NCBI RefSeq assembly: GCF_029952525.1
Contig: NZ_JASAOF010000003.1
Coordinates: forward strand, 1 to 64,000
DNA from: Saccharopolyspora ipomoeae
GTDB lineage: Bacteria; Actinomycetota; Actinomycetes; Mycobacteriales; Pseudonocardiaceae
DNA: 64,000 nucleotides
Direction: 5' to 3'
The position numbers were made by a program, and so were the translations under genes. Every line of letters starts with the position of its first letter. Within the stretch, counting starts at the first letter, position 1. Under the pieces are notes generated by a model that made no database searches, had not been told where the DNA came from, and worked only from the letters and a program-made list of their open reading frames with translations. Positions 37,530-49,051 of this stretch are shown here, piece after piece.

Positions 37530-38084
37530 CTAAGCACCGAGGCCGGGCACCGCCTTGCCGAGGATCCTGCGGTGGAACGTCGCGTCCTCCGCCACCACCG
37601 CCTCCAGGTCGTAGTGACCGTGCGGCGCGGGCCAGAACAGCGGCAGCGCACCGCCCGCCGCGACCTGGACGTGCGTCTCGTGCTCGATGTGCGCGAGAGC
37701 CCGCAGCTCCAGCTGAACCTCGTGCGGACCGCCGTTGCGGAGTTCGAGCGCGAGCCCCCGCTCGGTGTGCCGGGCCTGGACGTCGACCGCGGCCGCGTGA
37801 CCGCGCTGCGAGCCGCTGAGCTCCATCCGGATGCCGCCGGGTCCTTCGACCACGACGTGGTAGTCCCCGCCGAACCGGACGGGCACGTACTTCTCGCCGA
37901 GCACGTCCACGTGCAGCGGCTCAGCGGACCCGCCGCGAACGGCGAAGCGCGCGAAATCCGGCCCCACGTAGCCGAGGCGCAGCGCGACGACCTCCCCGTC
38001 CACGACACCACCGACCTGCGGCAACGACGCCGCCCCAGCAGCGGTGTCGAGGGCTGCGGGGTCGGGTCGGGAGGAACCTGGCAC
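37530..38084 (-). CDS. Orphan beta-rich protein, possibly related to phospholipase C C-terminal domains
   Basis: A 184-residue protein with no signal peptide or membrane segment. The pattern GLALELRNGGPHEVQLEL followed by a glycine-rich turn and HGHYDLEAVVAEDATFHRRI resembles the repeated C-terminal beta-sandwich (DUF756) of bacterial phosphocholine-specific phospholipase C, but the catalytic domain is absent. It may be a remnant of a larger gene or a free-standing domain. The GTG at 38084 has no clear ribosome binding site. The 135-bp gap to hisB holds no gene I can support. Confidence 0.45.
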   Translation of the reverse strand: MPGSSRPDPAALDTAAGAASLPQVGGVVDGEVVALRLGYVGPDFARFAVRGGSAEPLHVDVLGEKYVPVRFGGDYHVVVEGPGGIRMELSGSQRGHAAAVDVQARHTERGLALELRNGGPHEVQLELRALAHIEHETHVQVAAGGALPLFWPAPHGHYDLEAVVAEDATFHRRILGKAVPGLGA

Positions 38085-38219
38085 ACCCCGATCGTCACCC
38101 CGTCAGGACACGCGGAAGCTGCCCGGAGGTGGCCGGGAGGTGAACCGCACCTCGACGAGGAACGACGTGACCCTCCGCCGCACCGCGGCCACCTGCGGTG
38201 ATGGCCTGCGGCGGGGAGG

Positions 38220-41288
<3,069 letters not shown>

Positions 41289-41514
41289 GAGCAACCTTTC
41301 CGAGCGGGGAACTACACCGACCAGGGTAATCGCAGCCCACCCGCGGTGTCCGCGAACCCGGCCCGGGGTCACACCGACACACCGGCGGCGTGTCGGGACC
41401 AGCTGTGAAATGGGAAAACGCTCAACCGGAGGCCATAGTTCGCCATGCGGTTGCCCTGGGCCCCCACCTCTTGGACTCTTCCGTGGTCACCTCCAGTGAT
41501 CGATCGGAGTTCCG

Positions 41515-42780
41515 ATGTTCAGTTCACGGCGCAAGGCAGCGCTGGTCGCCGCGGCGGCCGGGCTCGTCCTGCTGGCACCGGTTCAGGCCGGCCTGGCCGC
41601 AGAACCGACCGACACGTCCGCTCAAGAGCGGGCCGTCTACTCGGTCCCGCACACCGACAGCGCATCCCGGACGGAGATCAACCGCAGCGGCGCGGAGGTC
41701 CTCGGGGTCACCAAGGACCAGGTCGCCAGCGTGGAGGCGACGGCAGCGGAAGCCGAGCAGCTGCGCGCTCGCGGTTTCCAGCTCACCGAGCAGACCAAGG
41801 TCGCCGACTCGCTGCAGCGCCGCAACGGCGCGCAGCCCAAGGCCCCGGGCGACTTCCCGCCCGGTGATGAGGCGTACCACAACTACGACGAGATGGTCGC
41901 CGAGCTCGACAAGACGGTGGCCGACCACCCGGACCTCGCCGCGAAGGTCAGCGCGGGCAAGTCCTTCGAGGGCCGCGACATCCCGGTGCTCAAGATCAGC
42001 GACAACGTGGCCACCGACGAGGACGAGCCCGAGGTCCTCTTCGACTGCAACCAGCACGCGCGCGAGCACCTGACCACCGAGATGTGCCTGCACATCGCCC
42101 AGCGGTTCACCGACAACTACTCGGACCCGGCGGTCAAGGAGTCGGTCGACAACCGGGAGATCTGGATCATCCCGTCGGTCAACCCGGACGGCTCGTCCTA
42201 CGACGTGGAGTCCGGTGAGTACCAGGGCTGGCGCAAGAACCGCCAGGCCCAGGGCACCGACATCAACCGCAACTGGGGCTTCAAGTGGGGCTGCTGCGGC
42301 GGCGCCAGCGACGACCCCGCCGACGAGACCTACCGGGGCACCGAGGCCTGGTCCTCGCCGGAGGCCGCGGCGATGCGCGACTTCATCGACTCCCGCGTGG
42401 TCGGCGGCGCCCAGCAGATCAAGGCGGCGGTGGACTTCCACACCTACTCCGAGCTGGTGCTGTGGCCCTTCGGCCACACCTCCGACGACGTCACCGAGGG
42501 CATGACCCAGCAGGAGTACGACCGCTTCGCCCGCGTCGGCACCGAGATGGCCGGCACCAACGGCTACACCCCGCAGCAGTCCAGCGACCTCTACGTCACC
42601 GACGGCGACAGCCTCGACTGGATGTGGGGGCAGCACAAGATCCTGGCGTTCACCTTCGAGATGTACCCGTCCAACGGCGGCGGTCTCGACGGCTTCTACC
42701 CACCTGGTGACGTGATCGAGCGGGAGACCGCTCGCAACGACGCCGCGGTGGACGTCCTGCTCCGGGAGGCAGGCGCCTGA
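41515..42780 (+). CDS. Secreted zinc carboxypeptidase (M14 family)
   Basis: A 421-residue preproenzyme: Sec signal peptide (about 1-29, AGLAAEP cleavage region), a propeptide (about 30-110), then the M14 domain. Zinc ligands are HAREH (near 180) and the His in VDFHTYSELVLWP (near 309); the catalytic Glu is in FTFEMYP (near 382). It should remove C-terminal residues from peptides outside the cell. The ATG follows a GGAG. A strong terminator follows. Confidence 0.93.
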   Translation: MFSSRRKAALVAAAAGLVLLAPVQAGLAAEPTDTSAQERAVYSVPHTDSASRTEINRSGAEVLGVTKDQVASVEATAAEAEQLRARGFQLTEQTKVADSLQRRNGAQPKAPGDFPPGDEAYHNYDEMVAELDKTVADHPDLAAKVSAGKSFEGRDIPVLKISDNVATDEDEPEVLFDCNQHAREHLTTEMCLHIAQRFTDNYSDPAVKESVDNREIWIIPSVNPDGSSYDVESGEYQGWRKNRQAQGTDINRNWGFKWGCCGGASDDPADETYRGTEAWSSPEAAAMRDFIDSRVVGGAQQIKAAVDFHTYSELVLWPFGHTSDDVTEGMTQQEYDRFARVGTEMAGTNGYTPQQSSDLYVTDGDSLDWMWGQHKILAFTFEMYPSNGGGLDGFYPPGDVIERETARNDAAVDVLLREAGA

Positions 42781-42803
42781 TCCGACCAGGAGGGGGATCA
42801 GGA

Positions 42804-42834
42804 GGGCCCGGGGTGTGCGCACCCCGGGCCCTTT
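42804..42834. terminator. Terminator after the carboxypeptidase gene
   Basis: GGGCCCGGGGTG (42804-42815) pairs perfectly over 12 bp with 42820-42831 around TGCG, followed by TTT. Confidence 0.9.
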
Positions 42835-42853
42835 CTCCCGCGATAATGGCGCC

Positions 42854-43528
42854 ATGACCACCGCGACGACGATCCGCCCGCCCGCGCTGGTGCGCCGGGG
42901 CTCGTGGATCTACTGCCCCTTGCTCGGCGCGGCGGCGGGGTTCCTGCTGCGGGTCGTGGCGGCGTGGGTGGCGGGCCTGCCGTGGGCACCGTTCCAGGGC
43001 GTGTTCGAGCTCGCCGCCTCCGGCGCGGACCCGTGGGGGATGCTGGTGGCCATCGCGCTGGGCGCGCTCATCGGCCTGGGCTTCGCGGGCCTGTTCGCGC
43101 AGGAGCGGCTGACGGTGACGGTGGGCGGCGAGCAGGTGGTGCTGGCGACCGGGCGGCACGCGCACGAGATCCCCGGCGGCGACGTCGACGCGGTGTTCAC
43201 CGAACGCGGGCACCTGGTCCTGCTGGACGACACCGGCGCCGAGCTGGCGCGCCGGAAGTCGGGCCTGGACCGGCTGGCGCTGCGCGACGCGTTCCGCGCG
43301 CACGGCTACGCCTGGCGCGATTCCGACCCCTACGCGGGCCGCTACGAGCTCTGGACCGAGGAGACCCCGAAGCTCTCGCTGCGGGTGAACACCCTCATGG
43401 CCGAGCGCGACCGGGCGTTGCGCAGGCGCGACCACAAGGAGGCCGCGCTACTGCGAACTCAACTAGCGGAACAGGGAATCGTCCTCCGCGACGGCCACAA
43501 GAAGCAGCACTGGCGCAAGGTCGACTGA
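42854..43528 (+). CDS. YqeB-like membrane protein with CysS-tail-like C-terminus
   Basis: A 224-residue protein: two hydrophobic helices (about 20-40 and 60-85), a soluble beta-rich part, and a C-terminal segment of about 45 residues (LMAERDRALRRRDHKEAALL and RTQLAEQGIVLRD) that resembles the end of cysteinyl-tRNA synthetase. Such proteins are annotated YqeB in actinomycetes; the role is unknown. The ATG is at 42854, 20 bp past the terminator. Confidence 0.72.
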   Translation: MTTATTIRPPALVRRGSWIYCPLLGAAAGFLLRVVAAWVAGLPWAPFQGVFELAASGADPWGMLVAIALGALIGLGFAGLFAQERLTVTVGGEQVVLATGRHAHEIPGGDVDAVFTERGHLVLLDDTGAELARRKSGLDRLALRDAFRAHGYAWRDSDPYAGRYELWTEETPKLSLRVNTLMAERDRALRRRDHKEAALLRTQLAEQGIVLRDGHKKQHWRKVD

Positions 43529-43534
43529 TCCGTC

Positions 43535-43566
43535 GGGCAAGCGGCGAAGCCGCTCTCTCCTTGCCC
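43535..43566. terminator. Hairpin after the YqeB-like gene
   Basis: GGGCAAG (43535-43541) pairs with CTTGCCC (43560-43566), and an inner AGCGGC-GAA-GCCGCT stem is nested at 43540-43554. It lies between convergent genes. The rest of the spacer to 43728 shows only CTGACACG with a distant inverted copy. Confidence 0.5.
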
Positions 43567-43728
43567 CGAGCGAGCAACCGGCACCGCCGCGGGTTCTGAC
43601 ACGTCTTCTGGTGAGGACAGCCGCAGCGCCGCGTACTGGACGTACATCAGTCGCGGATCCCGGAGCCGGAAGGCGTGTCAGGTTCCGCTACCCGCGCCGC
43701 CAAGCACATCGCTCGATTTGAAGAAGAA

Positions 43729-43887
43729 TCAGGACAGCATCAGGACGATGGTGCCGACGAGGATCCCGGTGACCACGACAGCGGCCGCCACCATCATGAT
43801 CAGGCGCATCTGCGGGTTGCCACCGTCGGATTCGGTGTGCACGCGCTCTCGCCACTGGACGAAGGTGGTGCCTTCTTGCTCGCTCAC
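43729..43887 (-). CDS. Small single-span membrane protein
   Basis: A 52-residue protein: a polar N-terminal half, then one hydrophobic helix (MRLIMMVAAAVVVTGILVGT, residues about 28-47) near the C-terminus. The GTG at 43887 follows AGGAG by 6 nt, which supports translation. It is the last gene after the Nik-like operon, 67 bp away. Function unknown. Confidence 0.55.
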   Translation of the reverse strand: MSEQEGTTFVQWRERVHTESDGGNPQMRLIMMVAAAVVVTGILVGTIVLMLS

Positions 43888-43954
43888 GTCATGCTCCTGA
43901 GGGTCGTTCGTACTTCTTCGAGCGGCTCCCCGAGCACCGCATTGCGCCACAATG

Positions 43955-44596
43955 TCATATCAACTCGGATACTTGAAGCACACGGTCCGCCCATCGGGTC
44001 AGCAGCGCCTCGTCGTGGCTGATGGCCAGCACCCCCGTGTCGTGTTCCCGGGTTTGCCGGTCCACGACGCGCACGAGAGCGGCGGTCGTGGAGGCGTCGA
44101 GCATGGCCGTCATCTCGTCGCACACCAGGTAGCGGGGCCGCGGGGCCAGCGCGCGGGCCAGGCAGGCGCGCTGCAGCTGGCCGTCGCTGACCTCGTGCGG
44201 CCGACGCGTGAGGAGCTCGTCGGTGAGGCCCACCTCGTCGGCGATCTCGGCGATGTCACCGGTTTCGCCGCGAGCGCGCAGCGGTTCGGCGATGATGTCG
44301 CGGAGCGTGAAACGGGGATCGACGGCCGGACGCGGGTGCTGGAAGACGATGCCGATCGCCTTTCGCGTTTCCGGAGGTGTGCGGTGCCGGAAACCCGTGA
44401 TGTCAGCGCCATCGAGCGACACCCGTCCGGACCACGGCCGGTGCAGCAGCGCCAGCACGCGCCCCAGCGTCGACTTGCCCGACCCGCTGGGGCCCGCCAG
44501 CCCCAGCACCTCGCCCTCGGCGAGATCGATGCTCGCGCCGTCGAGGACCGGCCTGCCGCGCCGGTACCCGACCACGACGTCGGTGGCGCTCAGCAC
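43955..44596 (-). CDS. nikE: Nickel/peptide-type ABC transporter, second ATP-binding protein
   Basis: A 213-residue ATPase of the DppF/NikE type. Walker A is GPSGSGKST (about 36-44), the signature is VSDGQLQR, a departure from LSGGQ, and Walker B is YLVCDEMTAMLD. It works with the NikD-like ATPase. The GTG at 44596 overlaps the upstream gene by 7 bp. Confidence 0.8.
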   Translation of the reverse strand: MLSATDVVVGYRRGRPVLDGASIDLAEGEVLGLAGPSGSGKSTLGRVLALLHRPWSGRVSLDGADITGFRHRTPPETRKAIGIVFQHPRPAVDPRFTLRDIIAEPLRARGETGDIAEIADEVGLTDELLTRRPHEVSDGQLQRACLARALAPRPRYLVCDEMTAMLDASTTAALVRVVDRQTREHDTGVLAISHDEALLTRWADRVLQVSELI

Positions 44597-45555
44597 GGCG
44601 CGTGGGCGGCGATCCACCGCTCGCCGCGGTTGAGCAGTTCCGGATCTCCCGTGCAGGGCGCGAATCCGGGCTGGTCCGGACGGCGTTGGCAGTACACGCA
44701 GCCCCACTCCCCTTCGATGCGGTCGAGTTCGGTCAACGACGGCGGGTGGCCCGGGATCGGCTCGAAACCGCCCTCCGGCAGGGCCGCGAGCAGCCCCGCG
44801 GTGTAGGGGTGCCAGGGCTCGCCCAGCACCTCCTCGGCCGGTCCCGCCTCGACGATGCGGCTGGCGTACATCACGGCGACGTCGGTGGCCACGCGCCGCG
44901 CGGCGGCCAGGTCGTGGGTGATGAGCAGGACCGCGCGGCCGTCGGCGGCGGCCTCGGCCAGCAGGTCGACGGTGCGGTGCACCAGCGGCCGGTCCAGCCC
45001 GGTGGTCGGCTCGTCGGCCAGGACGATCCGCGGATCTCCGGCCAGGGCCAGCGCGAGCGCGACCCGCTGCGCCATCCCGCCGGAGAGCTCGTGCGGGTAG
45101 CGGTCCAGGTCGGCGGGGTCGAGGCCGACCCGGCGGGCGAGCTCGTCGGCGTCGGCGGGTCCGCGCAGCGCCTGCGCGGTCTCGGCGAGCTGGGCGCGCG
45201 CGGTCCGCACCGGCGTGAGGTGCGTGCTCGCCGACTGGGGCACCAAGCCGATGCGGCGACCACGGATCCTCCCGGCCAGCAGCGGTTCCGGGGCCGACAG
45301 CAGATCGGTGCCGTCGTCGAGCAGGGCCTGGCCGCGGGTTTCGGCGTTGCCGGGCAGCAGTCCCAGCAGCGCCGAGGCCAGAACCGACTTGCCGCAACCG
45401 GATTCGCCGACGAGCGCCAGCACGCGACCGGGCCGCAACCGCAGCGCGGCGTCGCTGACGGCGCGCACCAGCACCCCGCGCGGCAGCCGGAACCGGACCG
45501 AGAGGCGTTGCAGCGTCAGCAGATCCGTCGTCTCGGGGGCACGCAGGTCGGTCAC
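44590..45555 (-). CDS. nikD: Nickel/peptide-type ABC transporter, first ATP-binding protein
   Basis: A 321-residue ATPase of the DppD/NikD type. Walker A is GESGCGKS (near 48), the signature is LSGGMAQRV, and Walker B is IVLADEPTTGLD. The C-terminal extension has the cysteines typical of OppD/DppD proteins (GCVYCQRRPD, APCTGDPE, HAPC). The GTG overlaps the permease stop (GTGA). Confidence 0.82.
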   Translation of the reverse strand: MTDLRAPETTDLLTLQRLSVRFRLPRGVLVRAVSDAALRLRPGRVLALVGESGCGKSVLASALLGLLPGNAETRGQALLDDGTDLLSAPEPLLAGRIRGRRIGLVPQSASTHLTPVRTARAQLAETAQALRGPADADELARRVGLDPADLDRYPHELSGGMAQRVALALALAGDPRIVLADEPTTGLDRPLVHRTVDLLAEAAADGRAVLLITHDLAAARRVATDVAVMYASRIVEAGPAEEVLGEPWHPYTAGLLAALPEGGFEPIPGHPPSLTELDRIEGEWGCVYCQRRPDQPGFAPCTGDPELLNRGERWIAAHAPC

Positions 45556-46418
45556 AGCGACAGCTCCGATCGTCGACGCGGCACGATCCGGTCCCGCCAG
45601 GTCGCCGCCAGGCCGGACACCGCCAGCGTGGTGGCCACCAACAGGGCCGACGGGAACAGCACGATCCACCAGGCGCCCAGCAGCACGGCGTCGCGGCCGT
45701 CGCCGAGGAGGGTTCCGATGCTGGCCAGGTGCGGCGGCAGTCCCAGGCCCAGGAAGCTCAGCGCGGTCTCGTGCCACACGGCGTGCGGCACCAGCAGCAC
45801 CGCCGAGAGCGCCGCCTGCGGCACGATCGCCGGCAGCAGGTGCCTGCGCAGGATCCGCGCCCGCGACGACCCGCCCGCGATGGCGGCGTCGACGTGCGGC
45901 CGCTGCCGCAGCGACAGCACCTCGGAGCGCACGACCCGCGCCACCGTGGTCCAGTGCGTCAGCGCGATCGAGCAGATCACCGCCACCAAGCTCCCTCGGT
46001 AGAGCGCGACGATGACGACGCCGAGCAGCAGGTGCGGCACCGAGTTCACGGTGTCGACCAGCCGCATCAGCAGCCGGTCGGGCCAGCCGCCGAGACCGCC
46101 CGCCACCACGCCGACCAGCGATCCGAGCACCGTGGACACCAGCGCGCTGAACGCGGCCACCAGCAGCGACACCCGCAGCCCGGCCATCGACTGGGCGAAC
46201 AGGTCTCGGCCGTTGGAGTCGGTGCCGAAGGGATGCGCGAGGCCCGGTGCGAGGCGGATCTCCTCGTAGCTCACCGCCCGGCCGCCCAGCAGCACCGGCA
46301 CGACCGCGGCGCCGAGCACCAGCAGCGCCAGGACCGCCAGCGACGCGCGCAACCGGGTGCGCGGGCGGGCGCGGGTGACGCCGGCGCGGCCCGCGGGTTT
46401 CCAGGTCAGCTCAGCCAT
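45552..46418 (-). CDS. nikC: Nickel/peptide-type ABC transporter permease (DppC/NikC)
   Basis: A 288-residue permease with six hydrophobic segments. FGTDSNGRDLFAQSMAG (near 66) is the family DppC motif, and the EAA loop reads AIAGGSSRARILRRHLLP (near 180). It pairs with the NikB-like permease, which it overlaps by 8 bp. Confidence 0.82.
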   Translation of the reverse strand: MAELTWKPAGRAGVTRARPRTRLRASLAVLALLVLGAAVVPVLLGGRAVSYEEIRLAPGLAHPFGTDSNGRDLFAQSMAGLRVSLLVAAFSALVSTVLGSLVGVVAGGLGGWPDRLLMRLVDTVNSVPHLLLGVVIVALYRGSLVAVICSIALTHWTTVARVVRSEVLSLRQRPHVDAAIAGGSSRARILRRHLLPAIVPQAALSAVLLVPHAVWHETALSFLGLGLPPHLASIGTLLGDGRDAVLLGAWWIVLFPSALLVATTLAVSGLAATWRDRIVPRRRSELSL

Positions 46419-47385
46419 CGGCGGCCACCCTCGGGTCGGCCGCGATCGCGGCGACGTCGGCCAGCAGCGAGCCCAGCAGCACCGCCGCGGTGGCCACCAG
46501 CGTGACCATCGCCAGCAGCGGGTAGTCCACGGCGGTCGCGGCGGTGACCACGGCTCCGGCCAGGCCCGGCCAGGAGAAGACCTCCTCGACCAGCACCGTT
46601 CCGGTGACCAGCTCCGGGATGCGGGCGCCGACGAGGGTCACGAACGGCAGCAGCGCGGTGGGCAGGGCGTGGCGCAGCACCACGACCCGCTCGGCGAGAC
46701 CGCGCGCCCGGGCCCCGGTGACGTGGTCCTCGGCCAGCGAGCTCAGCATCGACTGCCGGACGTGCAGCACCAGCCACGGGGTCTGCGAGATCCCGAGCAC
46801 CAGCGCGGGCAGCACTAGGTGCTCGGCGATCTGCGCGAACGTCGCCTGCTCACCGGCGTCGGTCAGGCCCGCCACCGGCAGCCAGCCCAGGCCCAGCGAG
46901 AACACCGCGATCGACAGCAGCGCCAGCACGAACGGCGGCACGCCCTCCAGGGCGTGGCCGACCGCGGTGACCAGCCGGTCGACGGCACCTCCCTGGCGCC
47001 AGGCCGCGATCGTGCCGCCGACCAGCGCGAACACCACCGCGAACGCGAGCCCGGTGGCCGCCAGCAGCGCCGTCCACGGCAACCGCTCGGCGACGACCTG
47101 CGCGACCGGTTGGCGCATCGACCGCGACACCCCGAGGTCGCCGGTGAGCACTCCGCCGAACCACTGCCAGAACTGCACCAGCACCGGCCGGTCGAGGCCG
47201 AGCTCGGCGCGCACCCGCGCCACGTCGGCGGCCGAGGCGGTGAACAACCGCACCCCGAAGTACTGGTCGACCGGGTCGAACGGCGAGGCCGCGGCGAGCA
47301 GGAACACGCCGAGCGCGACGATCACCAGCACCGGGACGGCGAACGCGAGGCGCCGCAGCACCAGGCGCCCGATGGCCCGGGTCAT
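46411..47385 (-). CDS. nikB: Nickel/peptide-type ABC transporter permease (DppB/NikB)
   Basis: A 324-residue permease with six hydrophobic segments. Family landmarks are the DLGVSRSMRQPVAQVVAERL block (near 88) and the EAA loop YVTGARARGL-like VTGARARGLAERVVVLRHAL (near 225). The ATG overlaps the binding-protein stop (ATGA). Confidence 0.82.
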   Translation of the reverse strand: MTRAIGRLVLRRLAFAVPVLVIVALGVFLLAAASPFDPVDQYFGVRLFTASAADVARVRAELGLDRPVLVQFWQWFGGVLTGDLGVSRSMRQPVAQVVAERLPWTALLAATGLAFAVVFALVGGTIAAWRQGGAVDRLVTAVGHALEGVPPFVLALLSIAVFSLGLGWLPVAGLTDAGEQATFAQIAEHLVLPALVLGISQTPWLVLHVRQSMLSSLAEDHVTGARARGLAERVVVLRHALPTALLPFVTLVGARIPELVTGTVLVEEVFSWPGLAGAVVTAATAVDYPLLAMVTLVATAAVLLGSLLADVAAIAADPRVAADG

Positions 47386-48971
47386 GCGCGCGGCTTCCAG
47401 GTCTCGACGTTCCACCACGGACCCCAGGTGGTGCCGTGGGTGTGCGGCTCGACCGGCGCCTGGTAGCCGGTGTGGTCGCCGTCGCGCAGCACGTAGCTGT
47501 GGTCGATGAACGCCAGGTACACCAGGCCCGGGTCGGCGACGTAGGCGCGCTGGGCCTGCCGGTAGAACTCGGCGCGGCGGGCCGGGTCCAGTTCGCGGCG
47601 GGCCGAGTCCAGCGCGGCGTCGACCTCGGCGTTGCGGTACTGACCAGGGTTGTTGTAGGTCCCGGTGCCGATCACCGAGGAGCTCAGGCTGGAGTACACC
47701 TGGGCGTCCGGGTCGATCGGGTTGCCGCCGCCGAGCACGATGCCGTCGGTGTTCAACCGGCCGGCGACCGCGGAGCGGTCCACCCCGGCGAGCTCGACCT
47801 CGATGCCGATCTCGCGGGCGTCGGAGGCGAAACCCGTTGCCAGGTCGCGGCGGAGGCTGTCGTCGGCGAAGTACAGGACGGTGAACTTCGCGCGGGTGCC
47901 GTTGCGCTCGCGGATGCCGTCGGAGCCGACGCGCCAGCCCGCGTCGTCGAGGATCCGGGCCGCCTGCCGCGGGTCGTGCGGGAAGGTCGCGGCGGGCTCG
48001 TGGCTGGCGCCCATCGACGGCGGGATCGGGGCGTGGGCGGGTTTTCCGTGACCGCCGAGCAGCGCCTTGATCATGCCCTCGCGGTCCACGGCGAGGTTCA
48101 GCGCCGTGCGCACGGCGCGGTCACCGGCGACGGGGTGGCCGTTGGGCAGCGCGATGCTGCGGTAGTCGGCGGTTTCGTGGTGCACGACGCGGAAGCCGTC
48201 GCGCGCGGCGGATTCGGCGAGCACCGGGGGCAGCACGGTGCCGTCGAACTCACCGGCCGCTAATCGCTGGGCGCGGGTGTTGTCGTCCTTGGCGAACACG
48301 ACGGTGATGTCGTGCACGGCCGGCGGGCCGCCCCAGTAGCCGGGGTTGGCGCGCCAGGTCATCTGGTCGCCTTGGCGCCACTCGACGAGCTGGTACGGAC
48401 CGGTACCGACGGGACGCGTGTTCAGCGGCGAGTTCTCCTGCGGGGCGGGGGTTTTCAGCGCCTCGTCCGGGAGGATGCCCAGCACCAGCTTCGACGGCCA
48501 GGCCGAGTAGGGGAACTTCAGGTCGAAGCGCACGGTGTGCGGGTCGACGGCCTGGACGTCGGCGAGCATGTCGTAGTCGGAGGACACGGTCGAGGCGTAG
48601 GCCGGGTCGATCGCGGCCCGGTAGGTGGCCACGACGTCCTCGGCGTCGAATGGGGTCCCGTCGTGGAACCGCACGCCGTCCCGCAGCTTCACGGTCCAGC
48701 TGGTGGCGTCGGCGTTGGCCTGCGGCGCTTCGGTCGCGAGAGCGGGCCGCAACTCCTCCCGCCCGTCGAAGGCCAGCAGCCCGTCGTAGAACTTCGCGGC
48801 CCCCTCGACCCCGTACCCGAGCAGCGGGTTCAAGCTCTCCGGCTCGTACCCGTCGGCCAGCAACATCGCCCCGGCCCCCTCACCCGATCCGGGCTCCGAA
48901 GGAACCGAACACCCGGCGACGACGACCCCCACCACCGATAACCCGACGACCCAACTCCGACGTTTCAGCAC
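47382..48971 (-). CDS. nikA: Nickel/peptide-type ABC transporter substrate-binding lipoprotein
   Basis: A 529-residue SBP family 5 lipoprotein. The signal peptide ends in the lipobox VVAGC; the mature part has WTVKLRDGVRFHDGTPFDAEDV (near 105, over 20 residues in the protein) and RPVGTGPYQL (near 180), typical of peptide and nickel binders. The GTG at 48971 is chosen because it opens directly on LKRRSWVVGL; a longer frame to 49007 would run through the promoter. A Nur-box-like sequence overlaps its -35, so nickel is the favoured ligand, with peptides as the alternative. Confidence 0.8.
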   Translation of the reverse strand: MLKRRSWVVGLSVVGVVVAGCSVPSEPGSGEGAGAMLLADGYEPESLNPLLGYGVEGAAKFYDGLLAFDGREELRPALATEAPQANADATSWTVKLRDGVRFHDGTPFDAEDVVATYRAAIDPAYASTVSSDYDMLADVQAVDPHTVRFDLKFPYSAWPSKLVLGILPDEALKTPAPQENSPLNTRPVGTGPYQLVEWRQGDQMTWRANPGYWGGPPAVHDITVVFAKDDNTRAQRLAAGEFDGTVLPPVLAESAARDGFRVVHHETADYRSIALPNGHPVAGDRAVRTALNLAVDREGMIKALLGGHGKPAHAPIPPSMGASHEPAATFPHDPRQAARILDDAGWRVGSDGIRERNGTRAKFTVLYFADDSLRRDLATGFASDAREIGIEVELAGVDRSAVAGRLNTDGIVLGGGNPIDPDAQVYSSLSSSVIGTGTYNNPGQYRNAEVDAALDSARRELDPARRAEFYRQAQRAYVADPGLVYLAFIDHSYVLRDGDHTGYQAPVEPHTHGTTWGPWWNVETWKPRA

Positions 48972-48977
48972 ACACGC

Positions 48978-49007
48978 ACCATAAGGGCTATTGCAAAACT
49001 TTCTCAA
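48978..49007 (-). promoter_or_regulatory. nikA promoter with Nur-box-like operator (leaderless)
   Basis: On the minus strand TTGAGA (-35, 49002-49007) and TATGGT (-10, 48978-48983) are 18 bp apart, and the GTG at 48971 begins 7 nt past the -10, so the mRNA is probably leaderless. A 6-5-6 element, TTGAGA-AAGTT-TTGCAA (48991-49007), overlaps the -35. One half fits the Nur half-site TTGCAA perfectly and the other differs at two positions. Confidence 0.6.
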
Positions 49008-49051
49008 TAACCATGAGATCTTCCTCCCCCAACCCCCGGCCGCGGGCGAGC

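Noticed and set aside
38085..38219. Small frame of about 29 codons on the minus strand between hisB and the orphan domain gene
   Set aside because: Starts at a GTG without a convincing ribosome binding site and resembles no protein I know; treated as spacer.
43567..43728. Degraded mobile element between the YqeB-like gene and the small membrane protein gene
   Set aside because: Only one 8-bp inverted pair (CTGACACG/CGTGTCAG) was seen, with no transposase remnant or flanking target duplication.
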